Source: a virus. From it: 36,867 nt of DNA. The first letter of the stretch is position 1, and every line of letters starts with the position of its first letter. Location: the IMG/VR virus record IMGVR_UViG_3300020213_000236, positions 1 to 36,867 of that record; one strand, given 5' to 3'. A program made the translations under genes and the position numbers. Positions 5,924-13,682 of this stretch are shown in pieces. Below the pieces are notes generated by a model. It had not been told where the DNA came from. It saw only the letters and a list, made by a program, of their open reading frames with translations, and made no database searches.

Positions 5924-6129
5924 GAGATGACATAATCAAAAGGCTCGCCGATCTTTCGATCTCTAGAATCATGGACCAGATTCGATGGAATGAGGAAAAA
6001 ATAGCAAAGTCTCAAGATGATAAAGATCTCTGCAAAGAATATGCAGGCTTTATTGAAGAGTATGAGGCTGAAATCAAGAGGCGTGAAATCAAGAGGCGTG
6101 AAAAGGCGCATAAGAAGAAAACAGAATGA
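5905..6129 (+). CDS. small charged helical protein with a tandem repeat
   Basis: This 74-residue protein is predicted to be helical throughout, probably a coiled coil. It ends in a strongly basic stretch. A perfect 15-bp tandem duplication at 6070-6099 gives EIKRR twice in a row in the C-terminal helix, which looks like a recent slippage event that keeps the frame. A GAGGATGAAAG sequence precedes the ATG, which lies inside the previous gene's end. The function is unknown. Confidence 0.5.
   Translation: MEKQSLRDDIIKRLADLSISRIMDQIRWNEEKIAKSQDDKDLCKEYAGFIEEYEAEIKRREIKRREKAHKKKTE
6070..6099 (+). repeat. perfect 15-bp tandem duplication inside a small gene
   Basis: GAAATCAAGAGGCGT occurs twice without a mismatch. 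It adds five residues (EIKRR) in frame. The identity suggests a recent event. Confidence 0.9.
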
Positions 6130-6197
6130 TGGATTTTCTACGCGCCGAAGTTCCTTTTTGGCTCGCCCTAACTCTGGTCGGCTTACAGGAATGCTGA
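6126..6197 (+). CDS. possible 23-residue hydrophobic peptide
   Basis: A tiny reading frame starts at an ATG overlapping the previous stop (ATGA). It encodes a peptide whose second half is hydrophobic (FWLALTLVGLQEC). It is followed at 6191 by another tiny coupled frame. It is short enough to arise by chance; the stop/start overlaps, which match the style of this region, are the only support. It could be a small membrane peptide. Confidence 0.25.
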   Translation: MMDFLRAEVPFWLALTLVGLQEC

Positions 6198-6277
6198 AAG
6201 ATTACTTACAGAAAGAGAAAGATGAGGAGCTTCGAAGGCTTCTCGCTAAAGATGAATTCGAAAGAACTTCAGGATAA
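6191..6277 (+). CDS. possible 28-residue charged peptide
   Basis: This tiny frame starts at an ATG 7 nt before the end of the previous tiny frame (ATGCTGA overlap) with ACAGGA just upstream. It encodes a charged helix with the core LQKEKDEELRRLLAKDEF, whose composition looks like real protein. The same frame is open back to 6017, so a longer version overlapping the gene at 5905 is the alternative. Confidence is low. Confidence 0.3.
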   Translation: MLKDYLQKEKDEELRRLLAKDEFERTSG

Positions 6278-6307
6278 AAGCTGAATAGGGGATGGCGGGA
6301 TCGACTA

Positions 6308-6550
6308 ATGACTGATATTATTAAAAAAAGCATGACACAAAAGCATAGAAAAGGTAGTCCTGAACGCATGGAAAATGCACTCGCTGAATACATACCGGAT
6401 AAGAGTGAGACGATTCTCGTTCAAGCTCATGTCTCAAGAGATGTTGCAGAGGCGATTAGGGCTCGCATCCGTGAAAAGAAGCTGTCATGGCAGGAGTTCA
6501 TGGAAGGCTTGTTTCGCTTCTATCTGGATCAAGAAAACCAAGGGAAGTAA
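6308..6550 (+). CDS. ribbon-helix-helix-like DNA-binding protein
   Basis: The protein has 80 residues. Residues about 35-76 read as a short strand (ILVQAHVS), a helix (RDVAEAIRARIREKK), a turn (LSW) and a second helix (QEFMEGLFRFYLDQ), the layout of ribbon-helix-helix (CopG/Arc-like) domains. The first 30 residues are basic and probably disordered. It lies directly upstream of the terminase genes, where a small transcriptional regulator of late genes or a packaging helper would fit. The match is by pattern, without a specific subfamily, so DNA binding is likely but the target is unknown. Confidence 0.55.
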   Translation: MTDIIKKSMTQKHRKGSPERMENALAEYIPDKSETILVQAHVSRDVAEAIRARIREKKLSWQEFMEGLFRFYLDQENQGK

Positions 6551-6557
6551 TTTCTAA

Positions 6558-6953
6558 ATGGCGAAGAGGGGTCAGCCGTCGAAGTATAAACCTGAGTACT
6601 GCGAAATGCTTTTAAAGCATATGGGGCAGGGACTCAGCTATCAGTCGTTCGCGGCTATAGTCGATGTTGACGCCGACACGCTCTACAATTGGGAAAAACT
6701 TCACCCAGAATTTTCCGATACCAAAAAAAGGGCTTTCTCGAAATGCCTCCTCAGATGGGAGCAAATCGGGCTTACAGGCACCTTAGGAATCAACACGAAA
6801 GATAATAAGCTCGGAGCTTTTAACTCGACGGCATGGATCTTCAATATGAAGAATCGATTTAACTGGAGAGATAAGCACGAGCACGTTGGCCGGGACGGAG
6901 AACAGCTTTCAGTAACGGCTCTTTTTGCTATTGAGTCGGATAATGAAGAATGA
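6558..6953 (+). CDS. terminase small subunit (DNA-binding)
   Basis: The protein has 131 residues. The N-terminal half holds a helix-turn-helix-like segment around residues 25-50 (SYQSFAAIVDVDADTLYNWE), the typical DNA-recognition part of phage terminase small subunits. The C-terminal half (AWIFNMKNRFNWRDKHEHV) is a motif often seen in these proteins. It recognises the packaging site and loads the large subunit. It overlaps the start of the large subunit gene by 11 nt. The start ATG has AAGGGAAG about 11 nt upstream. The assignment rests on motif and position together. Confidence 0.85.
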   Translation: MAKRGQPSKYKPEYCEMLLKHMGQGLSYQSFAAIVDVDADTLYNWEKLHPEFSDTKKRAFSKCLLRWEQIGLTGTLGINTKDNKLGAFNSTAWIFNMKNRFNWRDKHEHVGRDGEQLSVTALFAIESDNEE

Positions 6954-8469
6954 CGACATCCTCCGCATCAAGTTAAAGAAGCCTCTCTTTCATATCGAAA
7001 CAGCTCAGGCGGCCACGCTAGAGCCACATCAAAGGAAAATTGTTAGAGCGATAGATAAGTACGATCGAGTGGTCGTTACTGCCTGCCACGATTTAGGCAA
7101 AACCTTCACGATGGCTAGAATCGTCCTTTGGTTCACTTCGGTGTTCAAAGGCGCGAAAGTCGTCACTACAGCCCCCACATTTCGCCAGGTAAGGCTTTTA
7201 CTCTGGTCAGAGATCCGGAATGGATTTCACAATTCTAAGATCAAGCTTGGCGGCGATATGCTCACGACTGAATGGAAGATCTCGGATGACTGGTTTGCTA
7301 TCGGTGTCGCATCTAGGCATGAGGCTGGCGCAGACACCCATGGTTCAGGCTTTCAGGGCGTCCATGCTCCACACATCCTCATCGTATTTGACGAAGCTCA
7401 GGGGATCCCTCAAGACATCTGGAGGCAGTCGGAAGGTATGATGACATCCGCGAACGTGAAGATGGTAGCGATTGGGAATCCTCTCTCGAAGGGTTCGGCC
7501 TTCTACCAGGCTACGAAAGATCCTTTTTGGCATCATATAAAGCTGACCTGTTTCGATTCTCAGAACCTCCCGGCAAATGGATTCACTTCGAAAGATAGCC
7601 TGAGGGAAGAGCTTTCAAGGCTCCAGGCTCTAGGTGAGGATGAAAGAAACTCACAGATTGAAGATTACAAAATCGTGAAGCCTCACTTGCTCACTGCTCA
7701 GTGGGTAATTCGAATGGCTTTGAAGATGGGACTAGATCACCCGCTCGTCCAATCGAAGGCTTTAGGGGACTTCCCGGACTCTGACGAGAATGTATTGATA
7801 CCGCTAGAGCTGGTCGAGATGTCTCAGTCGAGAGAGATAGATCCAGGCATAGGATCTCATTTCGGAGTGGACGTTGCTCGGCTCGGCTCAGATAAGACCG
7901 TGATCACAGAAGTTCGGGGCGACGTATCACTTCCCCCAGTAAAATTGATCAAAAAAACTAACACTGAGGTCGCAGGCAAGGTCGTTGAACTGATTCGAAA
8001 CACGGAAACTCCTCTTTCGATCTCGATTGACGCGACCGGAGTAGGCTCAGGAGTTGTAGACATCTTAAGAGAAAATCTCTCACAGCAGGTCTTTGCATCG
8101 ACTATCAAAATCAATGAAGTGCATTTCGGTCAGTCGTGCGATGACGCGGAGGAAAAAAAGAAATTCTCCAATGTAAAAGCCAAGATGTTTTTCCAGCTAG
8201 CTGATGAAATGAAAAGAGGGCTCAGGATCAACGATGACTCGGCTTATCAAGAAGAGCTGCCAGATATTCGATACAACATAGACTCGAAGGGCCGCATCCA
8301 AATAGAATCAAAAGAGGATTATAAGGCGCGTACAGGAAAGCAAAGTCCAGATAGCTCCGACTCTCTAGCTCTGGCTGTTTATGGAAAACTTCAATACAAC
8401 AAGAGGGTTGATGTGAGTTATGATTTCAGTGGAATCAACCTCACTAAGACGAGTACTTGGAGGAGATAA
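6943..8469 (+). CDS. terminase large subunit (ATPase-nuclease)
   Basis: The packaging motor cuts the DNA and drives it into the head. The 508-residue protein has an N-terminal ATPase with a Walker A-like ACHDLGKT (residues 47-54) and Walker B IVFDEAQG (147-154, catalytic Glu151). It has a C-terminal RuvC-like nuclease with acidic residues at Asp310 (FGVDVA), in SIDATGVGSG, and Asp473 (SPDSSDSLALA). Length is normal. The Walker A is unusual in having CHDLGKT rather than the common GxGKT or RGxGKT. I chose the ATG at 6943; a TTG at 6925 is the alternative. The portal gene follows at once. Confidence 0.93.
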   Translation: MKNDDILRIKLKKPLFHIETAQAATLEPHQRKIVRAIDKYDRVVVTACHDLGKTFTMARIVLWFTSVFKGAKVVTTAPTFRQVRLLLWSEIRNGFHNSKIKLGGDMLTTEWKISDDWFAIGVASRHEAGADTHGSGFQGVHAPHILIVFDEAQGIPQDIWRQSEGMMTSANVKMVAIGNPLSKGSAFYQATKDPFWHHIKLTCFDSQNLPANGFTSKDSLREELSRLQALGEDERNSQIEDYKIVKPHLLTAQWVIRMALKMGLDHPLVQSKALGDFPDSDENVLIPLELVEMSQSREIDPGIGSHFGVDVARLGSDKTVITEVRGDVSLPPVKLIKKTNTEVAGKVVELIRNTETPLSISIDATGVGSGVVDILRENLSQQVFASTIKINEVHFGQSCDDAEEKKKFSNVKAKMFFQLADEMKRGLRINDDSAYQEELPDIRYNIDSKGRIQIESKEDYKARTGKQSPDSSDSLALAVYGKLQYNKRVDVSYDFSGINLTKTSTWRR

Positions 8470-9924
8470 GTGGGCGACATCAAGAAAATTAAGAAAGAAG
8501 AACCTGAGTTCATGGAGCTTGGATTATCTGGCCTCAATCGTCAGTCGGGATATGTCTTCGAAGAGTTCTTAAAAGAGCTTCACGGATCTAAGGGCGTACA
8601 GATTTTCAAAGAGATGCGAGATAACGACTCCACTGTAGGAGCGGTACTGTTCGCAATCGAAATGCTTATTCGTCAGGTCGACTGGAGAATTGAAGCCGCC
8701 TCCGATTCAGCCGCAGATGAGGGCGCCGAAGAATTTTTAAATCAATGCCTCTTTGAGGATATGGATTGCGCATGGGATGAAACTCTTTCCGAGATTCTTT
8801 CGATGCTCCCATTCGGTTGGGCTTATCATGAGATCGTCTACAAGAGACGACAAGGCCCAGGCGGTGACAGTCCTTCTAAGTTCAATGATGGTCGAGTTGG
8901 ATGGAAAAAACTTCCACTTAGAGCGCAGGAAACTTTATTCAACTGGGAATTCAATGACGATGGATCTCTGAAAGCAATGGTTCAACAGGCTCCTCCTGAC
9001 TACAGGATGCGAACTATTCCTGTTGAGAAGTCTTTGCTCTTTAGGCCTAAGAGTCATAAGAATAATCCAGAGGGTCGATCTGTTCTTCGAAATGCCTACA
9101 GGGATTGGTATTTCAAAAAGCATATAGAAAATGTTGAGGGGATTGGGATCGAGAGGGATTTGGCGGGTTTGCCTTGCGCATTCGTTCCTCCTGAGATCCT
9201 TAAGTGCAATGCGAACACCGATGCCAAGAACACTCTAGCTTCAATCGAGACGATGATAAAAAATATCCGTCGAGACGAGCAAGAGGGTCTTATCTTCCCG
9301 ATGGCCTATGACGACAAAGGAAACAAATTATTTGATATCCAACTCCTCAGTACCGGAGGATCTAGACAATTCGACATTGATAAAGTTATTAACAGAAAAG
9401 ACCGCGCAATCGCTGGCACCGTACTCGCCGATTTTATCCTTTTGGGTCATGAGAAAGTTGGAAGCAAGGCTCTTAGCTCTGACAAAACAGAACTCTTCTC
9501 TGTCGCAATTGGAACCTGGCTGAAATCTATTTGCGAAGTATTTAATAATGTCGCGATTCCGAAACTCTTTTCAGTAAATACTTTCGCTATCAAAGAATAT
9601 CCAAAACTTTGTCACGGCGATATTGAGACGATGGATCTTAAAGAGGTTGGAGAATTTATTAACCGCATGACTGCATCGGGAGCGCAATTATTCCCTGATG
9701 TAGAACTTGAGAACTTCCTTCGTAAGCAAGCCTCTCTTCCTGAAGTGGATGAGGACGCTAGAGCTGAAACTATGGCCGCCTCTATCACACAGCAAAGAGG
9801 AATGGTTGATCAGATTGCTCAGGCCGCCGCTGAAGGAAAGATCGATAGAGAAGTAGCAAAAGAAATTTTATCTAAAGCTTTGCGTATCGATATATCGAAG
9901 GCAGATAAATTGTTAAAGAGGTAG
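8470..9924 (+). CDS. portal protein
   Basis: This is a 484-residue portal (connector) protein that forms the ring at the unique capsid vertex. The N-terminal part has the typical pattern MRDNDSTVGAVLFAIEMLI followed by VDWRIEAAS, also found in Mu gp29/DUF935-type and related portals, and later RSVLRNAYRDWYFKKHIENV. The C-terminal 60 residues are helical, as expected for the crown. It starts with GTG directly after the terminase stop, with AGGAG in the terminase end. It is followed by the minor head gene after one base. The exact portal family is uncertain; the role is not. Confidence 0.88.
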   Translation: MGDIKKIKKEEPEFMELGLSGLNRQSGYVFEEFLKELHGSKGVQIFKEMRDNDSTVGAVLFAIEMLIRQVDWRIEAASDSAADEGAEEFLNQCLFEDMDCAWDETLSEILSMLPFGWAYHEIVYKRRQGPGGDSPSKFNDGRVGWKKLPLRAQETLFNWEFNDDGSLKAMVQQAPPDYRMRTIPVEKSLLFRPKSHKNNPEGRSVLRNAYRDWYFKKHIENVEGIGIERDLAGLPCAFVPPEILKCNANTDAKNTLASIETMIKNIRRDEQEGLIFPMAYDDKGNKLFDIQLLSTGGSRQFDIDKVINRKDRAIAGTVLADFILLGHEKVGSKALSSDKTELFSVAIGTWLKSICEVFNNVAIPKLFSVNTFAIKEYPKLCHGDIETMDLKEVGEFINRMTASGAQLFPDVELENFLRKQASLPEVDEDARAETMAASITQQRGMVDQIAQAAAEGKIDREVAKEILSKALRIDISKADKLLKR

Positions 9925-9925
9925 G

Positions 9926-10987
9926 ATGCTGGCGCATCTCGAAAAAGCTCCACAGATCCCAAGCTGGAAAGTTCTGAATGGTCTTGTCGATAAGATCGTC
10001 CCGAAGCTTGCCCGCGCACTTCAAAGAGCTATCAATGATTGGAAAGAAACTCTCAGCCTAGAGGAACTCGAAACTCAAGTACGAGAAAGACGATTCAATG
10101 AGATTCGAAATATCGTTCCTCTTGAGGATCTCGACAGGGAAAAGCTTGAGGCTATCTATGAAGAGATCATTGCTCAGTCTATCGATGCAGTGAACCCTTT
10201 GAAGGGAAGGCTTAAGAAGGCCGATCCAGTTATCCCTACAGTGGCAGCGAATGCCTTTTCTTTCACGACGAAGAATCCAACCGTACAGAGATATTTATTA
10301 AATCAGACCGCGACTCTAGTTACTGGCATCTCGGCAGAATCCCAAGTTGTGATTCAGGAGGCTTTGAATGATGCGATACGGATGGGTCTTAGTCCGGCTC
10401 AGACTGCACTAAGAATCAAAGCAAGCATTGGGCTCGCTCCGAATCAGGTCGATGCGCTCATGAACTTTCAAATGAAGTTACAGTCGGGTCAATTATCAGC
10501 ACTGACGGATGTACAGAGATCCTCGATTGCTTCAAACCTAGGACGCAGGAGCTTCAATATCGAATCAGTTAGAAATTTAGAACAGCCTCAGATCGATAGA
10601 CTCGTCACTGGATATGCAGAGCAACAGCTTGCGACTCGTTCGAAGACGATTGCACTCAATGAAATGCAGGGTGCCGTGAATTTCGGGCAGAGAGCGCTAT
10701 GGAATGCTGCCGCTGACGAAGGCGTCATAGATGGCACCACTTCAATGAAGGAATGGATTGTAGTCGATGACGATAAGCTCTGCAAAATATGCGCCCCACT
10801 AGCAGGAGCGAGAGTTTTGTTAGAGGAAACTTTTGAAATTGCAGGACTCGGTTCTGTTGAAGGACCTCCCGCTCATGTAAACTGTCGTTGTTCGTCTGGT
10901 CTTATTTTTGAAGAACAGTTGGACGGACGTCGCAGGGGCGGTTTGAATCTAGAAGGCCCGCTCGGTGGGCTGAGGAGGGGTCGATAA
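9926..10987 (+). CDS. minor head protein, Mu F / SPP1 gp7-like
   Basis: The 353-residue protein contains the Phage_Mu_F type domain in its C-terminal half: RSKTIALNEMQGAVNFGQ, then a cysteine/histidine region DDDKLCKIC and PPAHVNCRCS, which ends such proteins and probably binds zinc. Proteins of this family sit at the portal vertex and act in capsid assembly or DNA entry. The N-terminal half is helical. It lies between portal and protease genes, the normal place. The last 25 residues are Gly/Arg-rich (GRRRGGLNLEGPLGGLRRG) and look like a low-complexity tail. Confidence 0.87.
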   Translation: MLAHLEKAPQIPSWKVLNGLVDKIVPKLARALQRAINDWKETLSLEELETQVRERRFNEIRNIVPLEDLDREKLEAIYEEIIAQSIDAVNPLKGRLKKADPVIPTVAANAFSFTTKNPTVQRYLLNQTATLVTGISAESQVVIQEALNDAIRMGLSPAQTALRIKASIGLAPNQVDALMNFQMKLQSGQLSALTDVQRSSIASNLGRRSFNIESVRNLEQPQIDRLVTGYAEQQLATRSKTIALNEMQGAVNFGQRALWNAAADEGVIDGTTSMKEWIVVDDDKLCKICAPLAGARVLLEETFEIAGLGSVEGPPAHVNCRCSSGLIFEEQLDGRRRGGLNLEGPLGGLRRGR

Positions 10988-10988
10988 A

Positions 10989-12371
10989 ATGTCAGCAGTC
11001 TTAAAAAGTGCAGTCGCGCAAGAACTGTACTTCCCTAAAATTAAATTCAGCCGCCAAGCCGCCAAGCAATGGGCGAAGGATAAAGGCTATACCGTCTCGA
11101 CTGTCATCGATGATGGAGATCAATGGAAGATTGTTATCGATGAGCCCGCGAATTACTCGCGATTATTCTCAAGAGATCTCGGCTCAGTTCTGGCTACAGT
11201 TGGCTTTAAAAAGGGTTACGGCTTCTCAGAGCCTAGATTCGCTAGTTCTTATTTAGAAGAATCTGACCTGGAAGAGGTCGATGCTTGGGCCGCGAATCGT
11301 ATTCCGATTGCTTGCTTTGCAGTACCTCCAGGCCAAAGAGCTTTTCTTTCTAAGATGGGATCCGATTGCTACCTAGACATCATGAAGGGCCCCGGAATGA
11401 AGATCGAAGATCCTGACATGATCAAATCTTGCGATAGCGTAATGAAAGATTTCGTTCTCGATGGCTTCTATGATGGCAAAGTCTTCAAAGCTATCGATTG
11501 CATTTACATGGGTGAAGATATTTGGGCTCTTCCCTACATCGAAAGAAAACAGGCGATGGATATGAACATCTGGGGAACAGAGGGCTCATGTTTGCTCGTC
11601 GTACCCTGCAGGTTCGCTCTGTCTGCAAGTGAGTTTAAATCGGTACTTAAGGCTGTTTCCTCAAACACCGCCCAGTACATTATGTGCAAAGGTGCGTGGG
11701 GTCCGTACTCAGAAGAGGACGCAGATTCCTACCTCATTTCGAAAGCTGTCGGTATCGATGCGATGGTCGTGATGGGCGATATGGCTTCTGGATATACGCT
11801 CGGATGCAAAACTGAAAATGGAATTCATGAACTTGGATTAGCGCAAAGTGATAAACAATTATCGCAAGGCCAAGTAGTTAGGGTATCCGCGTCAGGCTAT
11901 GATGCTGTGTACTCTGAGTTCAGCGGATTGAAGATTCTAGGCAGCGGTCAAAGTTGCATGACTCTCCAAGACGTGAAAGTGAAATCAGCCTCTCTCGTTC
12001 TTGCTAAGTCGATTGGAATTTTGAAAGCTGATCTAGAGAAGCAAATCGTCTACGGAGTGGTACTCGAACCTGATTCAGTTGATCTCCAAGGTGATGTGAT
12101 TTCAGCGGAAGAAATTGAAAAGACTGCTCACAAATTTATGAGAGAGTCGCGTGTGATTGGGTTTGGACATAAGAGTCGAGAGGATGGCGCAACACCGGTT
12201 GAAAGCTGGGTAGCCATAAAAGACTTCACGCTCGGAGACAGCACTGTTAAGAAGGGTAGCTGGTGTATGGGCGTATACGTTCCGAGTCCTGACACATGGC
12301 AGGGGATCAAGAACGGCGAGATCAACTCCTTCTCAATCGGAGGATTCGGATTGCGTGAAACCCTTGAGTAA
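10989..12371 (+). CDS. XkdF-like putative prohead protease
   Basis: The 460-residue protein has a C-terminal XkdF-like putative serine protease domain: QIVYGVVLEPDSVDLQGDVI, then FGHKSR with His394, and NSFSIGG with Ser447/Ser449 near the end. In related phages this enzyme processes the scaffold and head proteins. The N-terminal 300 residues hold an additional region starting FPKIKFSRQAAKQWAKDKGY, also seen in XkdF-type proteins, and a long middle section (about 90-340) that I do not recognise. The EVSLVPKGANNKKF linker usually fused after this domain is found at the start of the next gene instead. The catalytic assignment is tentative. Confidence 0.78.
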   Translation: MSAVLKSAVAQELYFPKIKFSRQAAKQWAKDKGYTVSTVIDDGDQWKIVIDEPANYSRLFSRDLGSVLATVGFKKGYGFSEPRFASSYLEESDLEEVDAWAANRIPIACFAVPPGQRAFLSKMGSDCYLDIMKGPGMKIEDPDMIKSCDSVMKDFVLDGFYDGKVFKAIDCIYMGEDIWALPYIERKQAMDMNIWGTEGSCLLVVPCRFALSASEFKSVLKAVSSNTAQYIMCKGAWGPYSEEDADSYLISKAVGIDAMVVMGDMASGYTLGCKTENGIHELGLAQSDKQLSQGQVVRVSASGYDAVYSEFSGLKILGSGQSCMTLQDVKVKSASLVLAKSIGILKADLEKQIVYGVVLEPDSVDLQGDVISAEEIEKTAHKFMRESRVIGFGHKSREDGATPVESWVAIKDFTLGDSTVKKGSWCMGVYVPSPDTWQGIKNGEINSFSIGGFGLRETLE

Positions 12372-12388
12372 TGAAAGAATAGCGAATA

Positions 12389-13285
12389 ATGGCTACAAAG
12401 TTTAAACTTTCAGACATCGAAACTGTAGAAGTAAGTCTGGTCCCAAAGGGAGCCAATAACAAAAAATTTTTTCTCATGAAGACTGCCGATGGAGACAAAG
12501 TAATTTCTGCAGAGGAATTTCTTTCAAAAGCAATGCTATGTGAGGATCATGAGTTCAATAAAATTTGCGACGGTCTTTCTCCTGATTTAAAAGATCAAGT
12601 AAAAGCCATCTCGAAATTTATTGAAGTCCTTCGGGATAAGTTGCCCGATGAATCCGTAAACCAAATTCTCCAGTTAACTCTGGGGAGCCACAATGGGGAG
12701 AACAAAATGGCTGATAAAGAAACAAATACTCCCGATAACAAGGAAGAGTTAGCGAAAGCCGCGGCTGCCGAAGCTCTCTCCAAGGAACATCGGGAAACAA
12801 AAGAGAAACTTGAGAAGGCTGAAAAAGAAAGCACTGAACTCAAGAAGGCTCTTGAAGATACAACCAAGAGAACTGAAGCTTTAGAAAAATCTCTTAAAGA
12901 AAAAGAAGAGATCGCTCTGACCAAGGAATACATCGGCATCGCTGGTGAGTTTAAGAACCTTGGAATCAACTCGGCTGAATTCGGCCCAGTGTTGAAGACT
13001 TTCGCCCAAGCCTCTAAAGAAGGTTTCGATAAGTTAATGGCTGTCTTGAAAGCTGCCGACGCCACTTGCGCCGCCGCCTTCGATAGCAAAGGCTCGGATG
13101 CCAAGGGTACAACCTTGACCGCTGACGCTGCTTACGAAAAATTAGAAGGTCTTGCAAAAGCCCACTCTGAATCTAAGAAGGTGAGCATTGAAAAGGCGCG
13201 TCTAGATATTTTAGAAACTAAAGAAGGCAGTGAAGCATACGCTCAGTATGATGCTGCTCTTAAGAACACGAAGGGAGCTGCATAA
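12389..13285 (+). CDS. head scaffold protein (long form)
   Basis: The protein has 298 residues. The first 30 residues contain EVSLVPKGANNKKFFLMK, a linker that in many phages follows the prohead protease domain and precedes scaffold. The middle (about 110-180) is a lysine/glutamate-rich coiled coil (KEHRETKEKLEKAEKESTEL), as in capsid scaffolds, and the end is alanine-rich and helical. An in-frame ATG at codon 107 with a strong ribosome site probably yields a second, shorter product. It lies between protease and decoration/capsid genes. Scaffold function is inferred from composition and position. Confidence 0.75.
   Translation: MATKFKLSDIETVEVSLVPKGANNKKFFLMKTADGDKVISAEEFLSKAMLCEDHEFNKICDGLSPDLKDQVKAISKFIEVLRDKLPDESVNQILQLTLGSHNGENKMADKETNTPDNKEELAKAAAAEALSKEHRETKEKLEKAEKESTELKKALEDTTKRTEALEKSLKEKEEIALTKEYIGIAGEFKNLGINSAEFGPVLKTFAQASKEGFDKLMAVLKAADATCAAAFDSKGSDAKGTTLTADAAYEKLEGLAKAHSESKKVSIEKARLDILETKEGSEAYAQYDAALKNTKGAA
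12693..12706 (+). promoter_or_regulatory. internal ribosome binding site in the scaffold gene
   Basis: GGGGAG at 12695-12700 lies 6-7 nt before the in-frame ATG at 12707. Strong sites of this kind inside a reading frame at good spacing are uncommon by chance. Confidence 0.5.
12707..13285 (+). CDS. probable internal-start scaffold (short form, nested in frame)
   Basis: An in-frame ATG at 12707 (MADKETNTPDNKEELAKA) is preceded by ATGGGGAGAACAAA, giving a GGGGAG Shine-Dalgarno 7 nt away, better than that of many annotated starts here. It would make a 192-residue protein consisting of just the coiled-coil and C-terminal part. In lambda the scaffold Nu3 is made in the same way, from an internal start within the protease gene C. 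Here the upstream part is the linker rather than the whole protease. Expression is not shown by sequence. Confidence 0.5.
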   Translation: MADKETNTPDNKEELAKAAAAEALSKEHRETKEKLEKAEKESTELKKALEDTTKRTEALEKSLKEKEEIALTKEYIGIAGEFKNLGINSAEFGPVLKTFAQASKEGFDKLMAVLKAADATCAAAFDSKGSDAKGTTLTADAAYEKLEGLAKAHSESKKVSIEKARLDILETKEGSEAYAQYDAALKNTKGAA

Positions 13286-13287
13286 TC

Positions 13288-13665
13288 ATGGCATACGAAG
13301 GCGGAATGGAAAGTATTGTAGGCTTAAAAGCTGCGGCCGATCTCGGTACGCAACAATTTAAAGCTGTTAAAATGAGCGGAGACTTTGCGGTCGATGTTTG
13401 CTCTGTAGCGGGAGAGCGCGCTATTGGTATCCTCCAAGACAATCCTGCATTGGGACATGGAGCAATGGTTTGCAAAGGTGGAGTGTGTAAAGCACTTCTC
13501 GGCGCAACTGTTTCTGCTTCTGGGTTACCATTGCAAGTGGATGTTGCTGGAAAATTGATTCCTGCAGTCTCTGGAAAGAACGTAGTGGCTTTGTCCCTAC
13601 ATGCTGGCGCGGCAAATGATATTGCCTCCGTGTTAGTACAACCTGGCAATGAAGTTTTAGCATAA
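13288..13665 (+). CDS. capsid decoration (cement) protein, DUF2190-like
   Basis: The 125-residue protein lies just before the major capsid gene, where head-stabilising decoration proteins are found. The sequence is small, glycine/alanine/valine-rich and reads as a beta structure (QQFKAVKMSGDFAVDVCSVA, then AIGILQDNPALGHGAMVCKG), which resembles the DUF2190 capsid cement family. It has no signal or membrane segment. The start ATG is 3 nt after the scaffold stop, with GGGAG in the scaffold's last codons. The family call is moderate; the positional call is stronger. Confidence 0.65.
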   Translation: MAYEGGMESIVGLKAAADLGTQQFKAVKMSGDFAVDVCSVAGERAIGILQDNPALGHGAMVCKGGVCKALLGATVSASGLPLQVDVAGKLIPAVSGKNVVALSLHAGAANDIASVLVQPGNEVLA

Positions 13666-13682
13666 TTAAGGGGGAATGATTC

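Noticed and set aside
6017-6277. 86-codon frame overlapping the whole end of the 5905 gene
   Set aside because: Its first third is only the shifted reading of the EIKRR repeat; only the part from 6191 has natural composition, so it is listed there with low confidence.
12595-13104. Ser/Ala-rich open frame on the minus strand opposite the scaffold gene
   Set aside because: Its composition is what the reverse of a Lys/Glu-rich coiled coil gives; no independent support.
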